From Chelatococcus sp. HY11 (GTDB lineage Bacteria; Pseudomonadota; Alphaproteobacteria; Rhizobiales; Beijerinckiaceae), in NCBI RefSeq assembly GCF_018398335.1, contig NZ_JAHBRX010000001.1:3712001-3776000 (forward strand): a DNA stretch of 64,000 nt, written 5' to 3'. Positions 9,352-19,474 of the stretch are shown piece after piece. The notes beneath the pieces were generated by a model. It saw only the letters and a program-made list of their open reading frames with translations. It did not search any database and was not told where the DNA came from. The translations under genes were made by a program, and so were the position numbers. Within the stretch, counting starts at the first letter, position 1, and each line of letters begins with the position of its first letter.

Positions 9352-11160
9352 GTGCCGAGCTACAAGGCGCCCCTGGACGAGGTGTTGTTCCTGATCAACG
9401 ACGTGTTTTCCCTTGATCACTACAGCCATCTCGATGCCTTCACCGACGTCACGCCGGATCTCGCATCGGCGGTGCTGACGGAAGCCGCCAGAATCACCGA
9501 AGAAGGATTTGCCCCGCTCAATGCGATCGGCGACCGGCAGGGTTGCCATCGCGATGCCGATGGTTTCGTGCGCACGCCGGAGGGGTTCGGGGAGGCCTAT
9601 GCAGAGTTCGTGAAGGGCGGCTGGGTCGGTCTCGCGACGCCGCCGGACTATGGGGGGCAGGGGCTGCCCTATACCTTCGCGGCCATCGTCAATGAATTCG
9701 CGTCCTCGGCCAACATGGCGCTCGCCATGTATCCCGGGCTGACGCAAGGCGCGATCGCGGCTCTTCTGCAACACGGCACGGCGGAACAGAAGGCGCTCTA
9801 TCTGCCACCGATGGTGACGGGAACCTGGACCGGCACGATGAACCTCACCGAGCCGCAATGCGGCACGGATCTCGGTCTCATCCGCACGCGGGCCGAGCGC
9901 AAGAGCGATGGCACCTATGCCATCACCGGCACAAAGATTTTCATTTCCGCGGGCGAGCATGATCTCGCCAGCAACATCGTCCATCTCGTTCTCGCCCGGG
10001 TGGAGGGAGCGCCGGTCGGCACCAAGGGCCTCAGCCTGTTCATCGTGCCGAAATTCCTGGCGGCCAGCGGCGGGGTGAAAGGCGCCCGGAACCGGGTGAG
10101 CTGCGGCTCGATCGAGGAGAAGATGGGCATTCACGGCAATGCCACCTGCGTCATGAACTACGACGGGGCGACAGGCTGGCTCTTGGGCGAGGAAAACCGT
10201 GGCCTCAACGCGATGTTCACGATGATGAACGAGGCGCGGCTCGGCGTCGGCATCCAGGGCCTCGCGCTCTCCGAGGTGGCCTACCAGAACGCCGCGACTT
10301 ATGCGCGAGACCGCCTGCAGGGGCGGGCGCTGACCGGCGCGGCCTTTCCCGCGCAGGCGGCCGATCCCATCATCGTCCACCCCGATGTCCGGCGCACGCT
10401 GTTGTCCATCAAGGCCTTCAACGCGGCCGCGCGGGCACTGGTGGTGTGGACGTCGCTCAAGGCCGATGTTGCACGTCAGGCGACAGATGAGGCCGAGCGT
10501 CAGGCCGCGGAAGATCATCTCGGCCTCCTGACGCCCGTGATCAAGGGCGTGCTCACCGACATCGGCTTCGACAACACCGTCAAGGCGCAGCAGATGTTCG
10601 GCGGACATGGCTATATCGTCGAGACCGGCGTCGAGCAGTTCGTGCGCGATGCCCGCATCGCCATGCTTTATGAAGGCGCCAACGGCATCCAGGCCATCGA
10701 TCTGGTCGGGCGCAAGCTGCCCCGCGACGCGGGTCGGGCGATGCTGGCCTTCTTCGCGGAAGTGTCCGGGTTCCTCAAGGACAATGCCGAGCATGAGGGG
10801 GTCAAGCCTCACGTCGCGGGCATGAAGACCGCGCTCGACCACCTGCAGGAAGCCTCCATGTGGTTCATGCGCAACGCGCTCGGCAAACCTGACAATGCCG
10901 GCGCAGGCTCGACCGACTACATGCATCTCTTCGGGCTCGTGGCGCTCGGCTACATGTCGCTCAGGATCGCGAAGGCCGCCGCGGACAAGCGTGCCGATGC
11001 GCACGACGCCCATGACGACGGTGCCGTCGCGGTGATCGACACACGCCTGACGACGACACGGTTCTTCATGGAGAGGATACTGCCGGAGACCGCACTCAGG
11101 CTCAGCCGTGTCACGGCCGGCGCCGAGGGTGTCATGACGCTGCCGGCCGAGATGTTCTGA
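9352..11160 (+). CDS. acyl-CoA dehydrogenase with C-terminal extension
   Basis: The product is 602 aa and starts at GTG 9352, about 7 bases after GGGAGGAG. It has the acyl-CoA dehydrogenase N-terminal, middle ([17 protein letters not shown], flavin side) and C-terminal domains, followed by the extra C-terminal domain of the 590-600 aa subfamily. The conserved stretch [17 protein letters not shown] carries the family's catalytic-glutamate region. It catalyses FAD-dependent formation of trans-2-enoyl-CoA, the first step of beta-oxidation. It opens an operon with thiolase and a FadJ-type enzyme, so the three together cover the whole beta-oxidation spiral. Confidence 0.92.
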   Translation: MPSYKAPLDEVLFLINDVFSLDHYSHLDAFTDVTPDLASAVLTEAARITEEGFAPLNAIGDRQGCHRDADGFVRTPEGFGEAYAEFVKGGWVGLATPPDYGGQGLPYTFAAIVNEFASSANMALAMYPGLTQGAIAALLQHGTAEQKALYLPPMVTGTWTGTMNLTEPQCGTDLGLIRTRAERKSDGTYAITGTKIFISAGEHDLASNIVHLVLARVEGAPVGTKGLSLFIVPKFLAASGGVKGARNRVSCGSIEEKMGIHGNATCVMNYDGATGWLLGEENRGLNAMFTMMNEARLGVGIQGLALSEVAYQNAATYARDRLQGRALTGAAFPAQAADPIIVHPDVRRTLLSIKAFNAAARALVVWTSLKADVARQATDEAERQAAEDHLGLLTPVIKGVLTDIGFDNTVKAQQMFGGHGYIVETGVEQFVRDARIAMLYEGANGIQAIDLVGRKLPRDAGRAMLAFFAEVSGFLKDNAEHEGVKPHVAGMKTALDHLQEASMWFMRNALGKPDNAGAGSTDYMHLFGLVALGYMSLRIAKAAADKRADAHDAHDDGAVAVIDTRLTTTRFFMERILPETALRLSRVTAGAEGVMTLPAEMF

Positions 11161-11224
11161 CCGCGAGAGAGCCAGACCGCAACGTGGTGGCCAGCTTTGG
11201 TGCCGGCCGCAAGGGAGATCCGAG

Positions 11225-12433
11225 ATGCCCGATGCCTTCATCTATGACCACGTCCGCACGCCGCGCGGGCGCGGCAAGCCAGACGGGGCGTTGCACACAG
11301 TCGAGTCGGTGGCTCTCGCGGCCGCCACGCTGTCCGCGCTCAAGGAACGCAACGGGCTCGACACGCGCCTCGTCGATGATGTCATCCTCGGCTGTGTCGA
11401 TCCCGTCGGCGAGGCGGGGGGTGACATCGCGCGGGCGGCGGTATTCCTCGCGGACTACGGCAGCCACGTGCCCGGAATGCAGATCAACCGCTTCTGCGCC
11501 TCCGGGCTCGATGCTGTGAATATCGCGGCCGGGCAGGTGCTTTCGGGCCAGCACGAGCTCGCCATCGGCGGTGGTGTCGAATCCATGAGCCGTGTGGGTA
11601 TCGGCGCCTCGGGAGGCGCCTGGCCCGTCGATCCGGCGGTTGCCGTGAAGTCCTATTTTATGCCGCAGGGCGTTTCCGCGGATCTTATCGCGACACGCTA
11701 CGGCTTTTCCCGCGAAGCGGTGGACAGCTATGCGGTGGAAAGCCAACGCCGCGCCGCCCTCGCCTGGCGCGAGGGGCGCTTCTCCAGATCCATCGCGCCT
11801 GTCAAAGACGTGAACGGGCTCGTCCTGCTCGATCGTGACGAGCATATGCGTCCTGATACGACCGTCGAGGGGCTGGCGACGCTCAAGCCGTCCTTCGCGC
11901 AGATGGGCGAGCTCGGCGGCTTCGACGCGGTCGGCATTGCGGCCCATCCCGAGGTCGAGGCGATCGACCATGTGCACCACGCCGGCAATTCCTCCGGGGT
12001 CGTCGATGGCGCCGCCGCCGTGCTCATCGGTTCTGCCGCGGCCGGGCGGGCCATGGGGCTGAAGCCACGGGCCCGCATCAGGGCCTTCGCCAATATCGGC
12101 TCCGATCCAGCCCTCATGCTGACCGGGCCCGTGGATGTGACGCGGAAGCTGCTCGACCGGTCCGGACTGGCGATGTCGGATATTGATCTGTTCGAGGTCA
12201 ACGAGGCTTTTGCGGCCGTGGTTCTCCGCTATCTTCAGGCCTTCGACCTCGATCCCGCCATCGTCAACGTGAATGGCGGCGCCATCGCCATGGGCCATCC
12301 GCTCGGGGCGACAGGCGCGATGATCCTGGGCACGGCGCTCGACGAACTGGAGCGGCGTCAGGCCGCGACGGCGCTCGTCACATTGTGCATCGGCGCGGGC
12401 ATGGGTACTGCCACCGTCATCGAGAGGATGTGA
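11225..12433 (+). CDS. fadA: acetyl-CoA C-acyltransferase (thiolase)
   Basis: The product is a 402-aa thiolase. The nucleophilic cysteine lies in [12 protein letters not shown] (about residue 93). The active-site histidine lies in [14 protein letters not shown], and the second cysteine in LCIGAGMG near the C-terminus. It releases acetyl-CoA from 3-ketoacyl-CoA. It sits 65 bp after the acyl-CoA dehydrogenase and 28 bp before the multifunctional enzyme, consistent with one operon. GGGAGATCCGAG precedes the ATG. Confidence 0.92.
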   Translation: MPDAFIYDHVRTPRGRGKPDGALHTVESVALAAATLSALKERNGLDTRLVDDVILGCVDPVGEAGGDIARAAVFLADYGSHVPGMQINRFCASGLDAVNIAAGQVLSGQHELAIGGGVESMSRVGIGASGGAWPVDPAVAVKSYFMPQGVSADLIATRYGFSREAVDSYAVESQRRAALAWREGRFSRSIAPVKDVNGLVLLDRDEHMRPDTTVEGLATLKPSFAQMGELGGFDAVGIAAHPEVEAIDHVHHAGNSSGVVDGAAAVLIGSAAAGRAMGLKPRARIRAFANIGSDPALMLTGPVDVTRKLLDRSGLAMSDIDLFEVNEAFAAVVLRYLQAFDLDPAIVNVNGGAIAMGHPLGATGAMILGTALDELERRQAATALVTLCIGAGMGTATVIERM

Positions 12434-12460
12434 CCGGCGCGGCCGGATGGGAGATCGACC

Positions 12461-14665
12461 ATGAATCTCGTCAACTTCCGTTTCGAGATCGACGCCGACG
12501 GCATTGCGCTCGCCACCTGGGACATGCCCGACCGCTCGATGAACATCATCACCACCGAGGTGATGGATGAGCTTACCCTGATCATCGACGGCGTCGCCGC
12601 CGACCCAGAGATCAAGGGCTGTGTCATCACCTCCGGCAAGGACAGCTTCTCGGGCGGCGCGGACCTCTCCATGCTGCAGGACCTCGGCCGCAGCTACGCG
12701 CTGCTCAAGGCCGAGCGCGGTGATGCCGAGGCGACACGCGTGTTCTTCGAGCAGTCGCGGCGCCTTTCGCAACTCTACCGGGCGCTGGAGACCTGCGGAA
12801 AGCCCTTCGCCGTGGCGATCCATGGTGTTTGCCTCGGTGGCGCCTTCGAACTCGCGCTGTCCTGCCACTACCGGGTGCTTTCGGATGCCGATTCGACGCG
12901 GGTCGGGCTGCCGGAAATCAAGGTTGGGCTCTTTCCCGGAGCCGGCGGCAGCCAGCGTCTGCCGCGGCTGATGCCGACGCCGGACGCGCTCCAGCTGATG
13001 GCGCGCGGTGAGCAGCTTCGGCCGGCTGCCGCGAAGAAGCTCAATATCGCGGGCGCGGTGGTGCCGCGCGAGCAGATCGTGGAGACGGCCAAGGCGTGGA
13101 TCCGCCAGGGCGGCAAGGCGGTGGCGCCGTGGGACGAGCAAGGCTTCCGCCTGCCGTCCGGCAAGGTCTATTCGCCCACCGGCATGCAGATCTGGCCCGC
13201 CGCTAACGCGATCTATCGCCGGGAAACCCAGGACAATTATCCGGCGGGACGCGCGTTGCTGCAGGCGGTCTACGAGGGGCTGCAACTGCCGATGGATCAG
13301 GCGCTGAGGGTGGAGAGCCGCTACTTTGCCTCCATCCTGCGCTCGCCCGTGGCGACCGCGATGATCCGCACGCTGTTCCTGTCGAAGCAGGAGCTCGACA
13401 AGGGCGCGCGGCGGCCAAAGGAAATCCCCCCTTCGCGGCCGGCGACGGTCGGCATCGTCGGTGCCGGCTTCATGGGAGCGGCCGTCGCCTATGTCACGGC
13501 GCTCGCCGGTATCAAGGTCGTGCTGGTGGACCGGGATCAGGAAACGGCGGACAAGGGCAAGAGCTTGTCGCACAAGCTCATGACCGACCAGATCATGAAG
13601 GGGCGGGCGAAGACGTCCGATCGGGATCGTCTGCTCGAACTCATCACGGCGACGCCGGACTACACGGCCCTGTCCACTTGCGATCTCGTCATCGAGGCGG
13701 TGTTTGAGGACCCGAAGGTCAAGGCTGAGGTGCTTGGGCGCATAGATGCGGTGTTGAAGGAAGACGCGATCCTCGCCACCAACACCTCCACGTTGCCGGT
13801 GAGCGGACTGGCCCGCGCCGTCACCCGGCCCGAGCGCTTCGTCGGCATCCACTTTTTCTCGCCTGTGGAGAAAATGCTTCTCGTCGAGGTTATCCGGGGG
13901 CACGGAACGGGCGACCGCGCGCTCGCGGTGGCGCTTGATTTCGTGCGGGCTCTCAAGAAGACGCCGATCGTCGTCAACGACGCCCGGGGCTTCTACGCCA
14001 ATCGCTGCGTGCTCGCCTATGTGCGCGAGGGGCATATCATGCTCGGGGAGGGCGTACCCCCGGCGATGATCGAGAATGTGGCGAAGCAGGCCGGCATGCC
14101 GGTGGGCCCGCTGGCCCTCAATGATGAGGTCGCGCTCGATCTTGCGCTCCGCATCCTCCGGGCCACAAAGGCGGAGGTAGGAAATGATGCTGTCGATCCG
14201 GCGCAGGAGGCTCTGCTCGTTGCCCTCGTGGAGGGGGAGAGCCGGCTCGGACGCAAGAACGGCAAGGGCTTCTATGACTATCCGGAGGGCAAGCCGAAGC
14301 ACCTGTGGGTGGGATTGCGCGCCTTTCAGCCTGTCCAGCAGAACCCGGACACCAGTGACATCGCGGTGTTGAAGCAGCGCTTCCTTGTGGTCCAGGCGCT
14401 TGAGGCCGCGCGCGCCATCGAGGAAAAGGTGCTGATCGACCCGCGCGAGGGTGATGTCGGCGCCATCCTCGGCTTCGGCTTCGCACCGTTCACGGGAGGA
14501 CCCCTCTCCTACATCGATGGCATGGGCGCCGCGACCTTCGTGGGCTTGAGCGAGCGTCTGGCCGCCGTGCACGGCCCGCGGTTCGTGCCCTGTGATCTCC
14601 TCGTGGAGATGGCCCGCACCGGTGGCGCCTTTTATGCTCAGGACGAGCGAAGCGCGGCGGCATAG
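12461..14665 (+). CDS. fadJ: 3-hydroxyacyl-CoA dehydrogenase / enoyl-CoA hydratase (FadJ/FadB type)
   Basis: The product is a 734-aa bifunctional beta-oxidation enzyme. Residues 1 to about 200 form the crotonase domain, with HGVCLGGAFELALSCHYRV and GLPEIKVGLFPGAGGSQRLP carrying the catalytic glutamate region. From about residue 326 comes the NAD-binding fold (VGIVGAGFMGAAVAY), then GIHFFSPVEKM with the dehydrogenase histidine, and the C-terminal dehydrogenase domain. It hydrates enoyl-CoA and oxidises the resulting 3-hydroxyacyl-CoA. It is the last gene of the operon; a large inverted repeat follows. Confidence 0.92.
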   Translation: MNLVNFRFEIDADGIALATWDMPDRSMNIITTEVMDELTLIIDGVAADPEIKGCVITSGKDSFSGGADLSMLQDLGRSYALLKAERGDAEATRVFFEQSRRLSQLYRALETCGKPFAVAIHGVCLGGAFELALSCHYRVLSDADSTRVGLPEIKVGLFPGAGGSQRLPRLMPTPDALQLMARGEQLRPAAAKKLNIAGAVVPREQIVETAKAWIRQGGKAVAPWDEQGFRLPSGKVYSPTGMQIWPAANAIYRRETQDNYPAGRALLQAVYEGLQLPMDQALRVESRYFASILRSPVATAMIRTLFLSKQELDKGARRPKEIPPSRPATVGIVGAGFMGAAVAYVTALAGIKVVLVDRDQETADKGKSLSHKLMTDQIMKGRAKTSDRDRLLELITATPDYTALSTCDLVIEAVFEDPKVKAEVLGRIDAVLKEDAILATNTSTLPVSGLARAVTRPERFVGIHFFSPVEKMLLVEVIRGHGTGDRALAVALDFVRALKKTPIVVNDARGFYANRCVLAYVREGHIMLGEGVPPAMIENVAKQAGMPVGPLALNDEVALDLALRILRATKAEVGNDAVDPAQEALLVALVEGESRLGRKNGKGFYDYPEGKPKHLWVGLRAFQPVQQNPDTSDIAVLKQRFLVVQALEAARAIEEKVLIDPREGDVGAILGFGFAPFTGGPLSYIDGMGAATFVGLSERLAAVHGPRFVPCDLLVEMARTGGAFYAQDERSAAA

Positions 14666-14731
14666 TGCATCGGGCTGCAAAGCTGGATGCCGGTTTTCGG
14701 CAAAATGAGCCGGCCTCACACAAATCCACGT

Positions 14732-14879
14732 CGTCATTCCGGGGCGGGCCGTAAGGCCCGAGCCCGGAACCCATGAACACGGCGGAAAACGAATAGCATG
14801 CCGGACCGATGCGTCGTCTTGTCAGACGCTGTGTTCATGGATTCCGGGCTCCTCGCTGACGCGAGGCCCCGGAATGACG
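14732..14879. repeat. long inverted repeat between convergent genes
   Basis: The left arm (14732-14780) begins CGTCATTCCGGGGC and ends CCCATGAACAC. The right arm (14831-14879) reads GTGTTCATGG to CCCCGGAATGACG, nearly the reverse complement of the left arm. Each arm also contains a small internal hairpin (GGGCC/GGCCC and CTCGC/GCGAG). The element lies between the ends of fadJ and the leftward hybrid kinase, so it could act as a two-way terminator. It has the look of a dispersed intergenic repeat family. Confidence 0.75.
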
Positions 14880-14912
14880 GCGTCAAGAGGGCGATGTCTC
14901 GCAGCAGAAATC

Positions 14913-17900
14913 TCATTCCGCAGCGATGTTGGGCGCCGCCTGCCAGTGTACGAACAGTGCCCGGATCGCGGCGGGCTTCAGGGGCTTTTCTAGCACATGG
15001 ATGTCGGCCGCGCGGGCGCGTTCACGCACCTCCGGTGACCGATCCGCGGTCACGAGCACGGCGGGCAGGGCGCGGCCGAGCTTCTGGCGTAGCGCCAGGA
15101 TCGCGGCGATGCCCTCGCCGTCGTCGAGATGATAGTCGGCAACGAGGACATCCGGCATGAAGCCGCCATCGACCAGGGTCTCGGCTTCAGGGAGGCCACA
15201 CGCGGTCGCGATGCGGCATCCCCAGCTCGAGAACAGAACACGCATGCCGTCCGCCACCACCGGCTCGTTGTCGATGGCGAGGACCGCGAGATTTTCCAAT
15301 GTGCCGAAGCTCGGCGCCGCGAGGTCCCGGGTCGGCAGGTTGGTGGGCACGCTGTCGGCGATTGGCAGTTCGACGCTGAACATGGAGCCATGGCCGGGCA
15401 CCGATCTGAGCGTGACCTTATGGTCGAGCACGCGCGCTATGCGCTCGACGATGGAGAGGCCGAGCCCCAGGCCGCGCGCCATATGCGCGGCGTCAAGCCG
15501 CTGAAACTCGCGGAAGATGATGCGGTGCTGGCTGGTCGGGATGCCGGGGCCGGTATCCCACACCTCGACCTTCAACGTGCCGCGCTCGGTGCGCCGGCAT
15601 CCCACCAGTACACGCCCGGCCGGCGTATATTTCACGGCGTTGGAGACGAAGTTCTGCAGGAGGCGCCGCAGCAGACGGCGGTCGGAACGGACGGCGAGGG
15701 AGGAGCGCACGAAGGTCAGCGCGATGCCCTTCTCCTCCGCCATCAACTCGAATTCGCGCTGCAAGGGAACCAGCAGGTCATCGATGCGGAAATTCGAGAG
15801 TTCGGCCTTGAGGGCTCCCGCATCAAGCCGGGCGATGTCGAGGAGAGCCGTCAGGATTTCCTCGACGGTATCGAGCGAGGCCTGCACATTCTCGGCGAGC
15901 GACGGGTCTCCCTCGCGGCGGTCGCGTTCGGCGAGGGCGGTCGCATAGAGGCGGGCCGCGTTCAGCGGCTGCAGAATGTCGTGACTGGCGGCGGCGAGGA
16001 AGCGGGTTTTCGACGCATTGGCATCCTCGGCCTCACCCTTGGCGCGTGACAGTTCCTGGTTCAGCCGCTCCAGTTCCTCCGTGCGCTCCTTGACGCGACG
16101 CTCGAGTGTTTCGTTGGCGCGCGCCAGCTCCTCTTCCGTCGAGACCGTGTCGGTGATGTCGGCATAGGTCGTCACGATGCCGCCGTCAGGCAGCCGGTTC
16201 GACCGGATTTCGATGACATTGCCGGAGGGAAACAGCTTGAGGCGCACGGGCGCGCGGTCATCCATCAGGCTCTCAATCCGCGCGGCGAGAAGCTGCTCCG
16301 GGTGGCCGTCGCCGTAGGCGCCGCGCGCAATGTTGGAACGGACGATCTCGTCGAGCCCGACGCCCACGCGCATGAGATAAGGCGGAAGATTGTAGATGTC
16401 GCAGAACGCCCGGTTCCACCCCATCAGGCGCAGGTCCTTGTCGAAGATCGTGATGCCCTGGCTCGCGTGGTCGAGCCCGTGTTGCAGCAGATCCCGGTTG
16501 TACTGGATGGCGGCCGAGGCATCGTCGAGGAGCTTGAGCGCCGCGGTGGCTGACACATTGCGGCGCAGCAGCAGCGACAGAACGAGCCGCGAGGACGCTG
16601 CCCCGATGGCGGAGGCCAGCAGATGCTCGGTCTGGCGCAGAAGGTGAAGATCCGCCTCGCTGTCGTCGGCAAGCGGCGTGCCGCGCGCGGTGGTGAAGCT
16701 GGCGAAGGCGCGTTCGGCCCGCTCGGCGCCGAGATAGCGCGCGACGGTCGAGCGCAGCTCCGCGACACTGACGGCGGACCGGCGCAGGCGGAGGTTCTGC
16801 GTGATGGCCGGCGTGCCGAGGTAGTTCTTGCTGGTGAAGAGCTGTGCCTGCAAGGTCTCCATGACATTGGCGGGCCGCATGAAGGAAAAGCCGATATAAG
16901 CCGTCACGTTGATGGCAAGGCTCCAGAGCACGCCGTGGGTCAGCTGCGGGAGGTCGGTCCCGAAAAGCGCGGTTGGCCTGAGCGCGGTGATGCCGAAGGG
17001 CCCTTCGGCAATCAGTTCCGCCGCGAGGCCGCCCGTCGGCGCCAGGCTCGGGAGAAGCAGCGTGTAAAGCCAGACGCTGAAGCCCGCGACGAGGCCGGCG
17101 CCGGCGCCTCGGGCGGTGCCGCGCCGCCAGAACAGGCCGCCGAAGAAGGCCGGCGCGATCTGCGCGACAGCGGCGAAGGACAGGAAGCCAATCGCGGCGA
17201 GTTGCGCCTCGCCGGCCATGCGGAAATAGGCATAGCCGAGGAAGATGATCGTCACGATGGCGATGCGGCGCGTCACCAGCACGAATGTGCCGAGGTCGCC
17301 CATCGTGCCCGCCGCGTCCCGCATGGCGCTTTGCAAGAGCGAGCCCCGATCCGCTCCGCGCCGCCGCAGCCAGCCCCTCCGCCGCAAAACGAAGGGCATG
17401 ACGAGATCGTTGGAGATCATGATGGCGAGAGCCACGGAATCGACGATGACCATGGCGGTTGCCGCCGACAGGCCGCCGATGAAGGCGATGAGCGCGATGC
17501 CGCCGGCATTCACGGAGAGCGGCAGGGCCAGCACGGTCATGTCGTGGTCGATGGTGCCGGGCTGGAACAGGAGCTGTCCGGCAAAGGCGAGCGGCAGGAC
17601 GAACAGGTTGATGAGAACGAGGTAAAGCGGAAACAGCCAGGACGCGGTGCGCACATCGCGCAGGTTGCGGTTTTCCACGATCATCATGTGGAACTGGCGG
17701 GGCAAGAGCAGGGCCGCCGCACTCGACAGAATGATCATCGCAAGGAAGGGCAGGGGCGGTGAGGTGCCTTTGGTGACGGAATGGGCATGCTCGGTGGCGG
17801 CGATGCGGTCGAAGATGTCCGACACCCCGTCGAACATCCAGTACGACACGAACAGCCCGACTGTCAGAAACGCGAAAAGCTTGACCGCCGACTCCACGGC

Positions 17901-18494
17901 GATCGCCAGCACAAGGCCGTTCTGGGGCTTGGTCGCGTCAATATGGCGTGTGCCGAAGGCAACCGAGAAGGTTGCGAGCACGCAGGCGACGACAAAGGCG
18001 AGGTCGCCGAAGATCATCGTCGAGCTCGACAGGCCGGTGACCCGGCTCGCATCCAGGAAGGCGGTGAGCGAATTCGAGACGGCCTTCAGCTGCAAGGCGA
18101 TATAAGGCACCGTGCCGACGACCGCGATCAGCGTGACGAAAGCCGCGATGCGGTCGTCCTTGCCGTAGCGCGCTGCCACGAAATCGGCGATCGTCGTGAT
18201 GTTCTGCGCCTTGGCCAATCGCACGATATGCATCACGAGGCGGGTGCCGAGCCCGATGACGAGGATCGGCCCGATATAGATGGTGAGGAAGTCGAGACCC
18301 GCGCGCTCAGCCAGCCCGACGCCGCCGAAGAAGGTCCAGGAGGTGCAGTAGACCGCGAGCGCCAGGGCATAGATGAGCGCGCCCGACCGACCGACCATCA
18401 GGCCCTTGCCGAACAGGGTGCCGGCTCGCGCCACCGCGAAGAGGCCGCTGAGATAGACTAGCGCGGAGAGAACAACGGCCCAATCGGCGATCAT
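14913..18494 (-). CDS. hybrid sensor histidine kinase with sodium:solute symporter-like domain (NahK/ErcS type)
   Basis: The product is 1193 aa with this order: a multi-helix SSS-symporter-like region (residues 1 to about 500), a linker, PAS (about 670-790), a short coiled coil, HisKA with the phospho-acceptor in ASHDILQPLN (about 836), HATPase (NAVKYTP, WDTGPGIP, GLGLGLSIV) and a C-terminal receiver with the phospho-aspartate in VLVADYHLDDG (about 1118). This matches the CbrA/NahK-ErcS group, where the transport-like part is thought to sense or import a ligand. No separate response regulator gene is adjacent, so output probably goes through a phosphorelay or a distant regulator. The ligand is unknown. 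Confidence 0.9.
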   Translation of the reverse strand: MIADWAVVLSALVYLSGLFAVARAGTLFGKGLMVGRSGALIYALALAVYCTSWTFFGGVGLAERAGLDFLTIYIGPILVIGLGTRLVMHIVRLAKAQNITTIADFVAARYGKDDRIAAFVTLIAVVGTVPYIALQLKAVSNSLTAFLDASRVTGLSSSTMIFGDLAFVVACVLATFSVAFGTRHIDATKPQNGLVLAIAVESAVKLFAFLTVGLFVSYWMFDGVSDIFDRIAATEHAHSVTKGTSPPLPFLAMIILSSAAALLLPRQFHMMIVENRNLRDVRTASWLFPLYLVLINLFVLPLAFAGQLLFQPGTIDHDMTVLALPLSVNAGGIALIAFIGGLSAATAMVIVDSVALAIMISNDLVMPFVLRRRGWLRRRGADRGSLLQSAMRDAAGTMGDLGTFVLVTRRIAIVTIIFLGYAYFRMAGEAQLAAIGFLSFAAVAQIAPAFFGGLFWRRGTARGAGAGLVAGFSVWLYTLLLPSLAPTGGLAAELIAEGPFGITALRPTALFGTDLPQLTHGVLWSLAINVTAYIGFSFMRPANVMETLQAQLFTSKNYLGTPAITQNLRLRRSAVSVAELRSTVARYLGAERAERAFASFTTARGTPLADDSEADLHLLRQTEHLLASAIGAASSRLVLSLLLRRNVSATAALKLLDDASAAIQYNRDLLQHGLDHASQGITIFDKDLRLMGWNRAFCDIYNLPPYLMRVGVGLDEIVRSNIARGAYGDGHPEQLLAARIESLMDDRAPVRLKLFPSGNVIEIRSNRLPDGGIVTTYADITDTVSTEEELARANETLERRVKERTEELERLNQELSRAKGEAEDANASKTRFLAAASHDILQPLNAARLYATALAERDRREGDPSLAENVQASLDTVEEILTALLDIARLDAGALKAELSNFRIDDLLVPLQREFELMAEEKGIALTFVRSSLAVRSDRRLLRRLLQNFVSNAVKYTPAGRVLVGCRRTERGTLKVEVWDTGPGIPTSQHRIIFREFQRLDAAHMARGLGLGLSIVERIARVLDHKVTLRSVPGHGSMFSVELPIADSVPTNLPTRDLAAPSFGTLENLAVLAIDNEPVVADGMRVLFSSWGCRIATACGLPEAETLVDGGFMPDVLVADYHLDDGEGIAAILALRQKLGRALPAVLVTADRSPEVRERARAADIHVLEKPLKPAAIRALFVHWQAAPNIAAE

Positions 18495-19005
18495 GAAGCA
18501 CCTTGCCGGGGCACTGTCATGCCCGCAACGAGGGTGCTGGCTTGCCAGCCAGCCGGACGGTGGCTCTGATCTCCGCGTGTGAAGCGGGCGTCATGAATCT
18601 CAATCTGCATTGGATGCCCGCAGTCCTCCCCCCAGACATCAAGGCACGCAACCATCCAGGTACTGAACATCGTCCTTTTAAAGCAAGGCACTCAGAGTTC
18701 AGAGCGCCAAACTCCAGCCTATGTGGCTCATTTCTTTGGGAAGAGTAGCGTCGACGGTGAAAAACGGCAAATATTGGGCGATTCGCATCGCCCGGGAGCT
18801 GGGACACCTGGCAAAGGACACCTGGCAAGGGACACCTGGACCGTGGCGTCTGCCGCCGTTGAGAGAGGATGAGCAGGGCGTGATTGCTCACAATCCCATA
18901 TTGGAGTGTGTTCCGATCGAACAATCCGGTCCGTCTTTAAGTTTCCCGCGTACCGGGCTTCGCCAGAACAGGCTTTAAGTCGACCAAAACAGGAAGGGTC
19001 TCGTT
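18495..19005. other. intergenic region before mscL, no gene seen
   Basis: This stretch of about 510 bp separates the leftward hybrid kinase from mscL. Base composition is less GC-rich than the neighbours. I see a short tandem repeat (separate entry) and a ribosome site (GGAAGGG) before the mscL start. No convincing open frame or RNA gene is visible; it probably holds the promoters of both flanking genes. Confidence 0.5.
18801..18840. repeat. short tandem repeat, three copies of GGACACCTGG
   Basis: The core GGACACCTGG appears three times with a period of 14-15 bases, the first two copies followed by CAAA or CAAG. It lies about 170 bp upstream of mscL. It may be a slippage product or a cluster of protein-binding sites; the sequence does not decide. 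Confidence 0.6.
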
Positions 19006-19434
19006 ATGTCCATGGTCAAGGAGTTTCGGGAGTTTGCCCTCAAGGGCAATGTCATCGATCTCGCCATCGGTGTCATCATCGGCGCCGCGTTCAGCCGTAT
19101 CGTCGAATCCGTCGTCAATGATCTCTTCAACCCCATCCTGGGTGCCATCACCGGTGGCGGTATCGATTTCGCGAATTATTTCCTCCCGCTGAGCAGCAAT
19201 GTCACGGCGACATCCCTGGCCGCGGCGCGCGAACAGGGCGCGGTTCTCGCATGGGGCAACTTCGTCACCGTCGCGATCAACTTCCTGATCGTCGCGTGGA
19301 TTCTCTTCCTCGTCGTCAAGGGCATCAACAGGCTGCGTCGCCAGGAAAAGGTCGAGGAAAAGGCGCCCGAGGCTCCGGCCGATGTGAAGTTGTTGACCGA
19401 GATCCGAGACCTTCTCGCCGCGCAGCGCCGATAA
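19006..19434 (+). CDS. mscL: large-conductance mechanosensitive channel MscL
   Basis: The product is 142 aa. The N-terminal helix and first transmembrane segment ([20 protein letters not shown]) carry the pore-lining signature of MscL, followed by a periplasmic loop and a second transmembrane helix ([19 protein letters not shown]). The C-terminus is a charged helical bundle. The pentamer opens on membrane tension to release solutes in osmotic downshock. It is a single-gene unit facing the lytic transglycosylase. Confidence 0.95.
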   Translation: MSMVKEFREFALKGNVIDLAIGVIIGAAFSRIVESVVNDLFNPILGAITGGGIDFANYFLPLSSNVTATSLAAAREQGAVLAWGNFVTVAINFLIVAWILFLVVKGINRLRRQEKVEEKAPEAPADVKLLTEIRDLLAAQRR

Positions 19435-19474
19435 CCCTGAGCTCCCCGCCTAGCCGTTTCCCTCCCAAGTCCCG

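Noticed and set aside
11132-14737. A very long open frame (about 1200 codons) antisense to the fad operon
   Set aside because: It mirrors three well-defined beta-oxidation enzymes; its translation is rich in Arg, His, Gly and Asp as expected from the opposite strand of GC-rich genes.
15129-17762. Several plus-strand frames opposite the hybrid kinase
   Set aside because: Shadow frames; no motifs, while the minus strand encodes a full SSS-PAS-HisKA-HATPase-REC protein.
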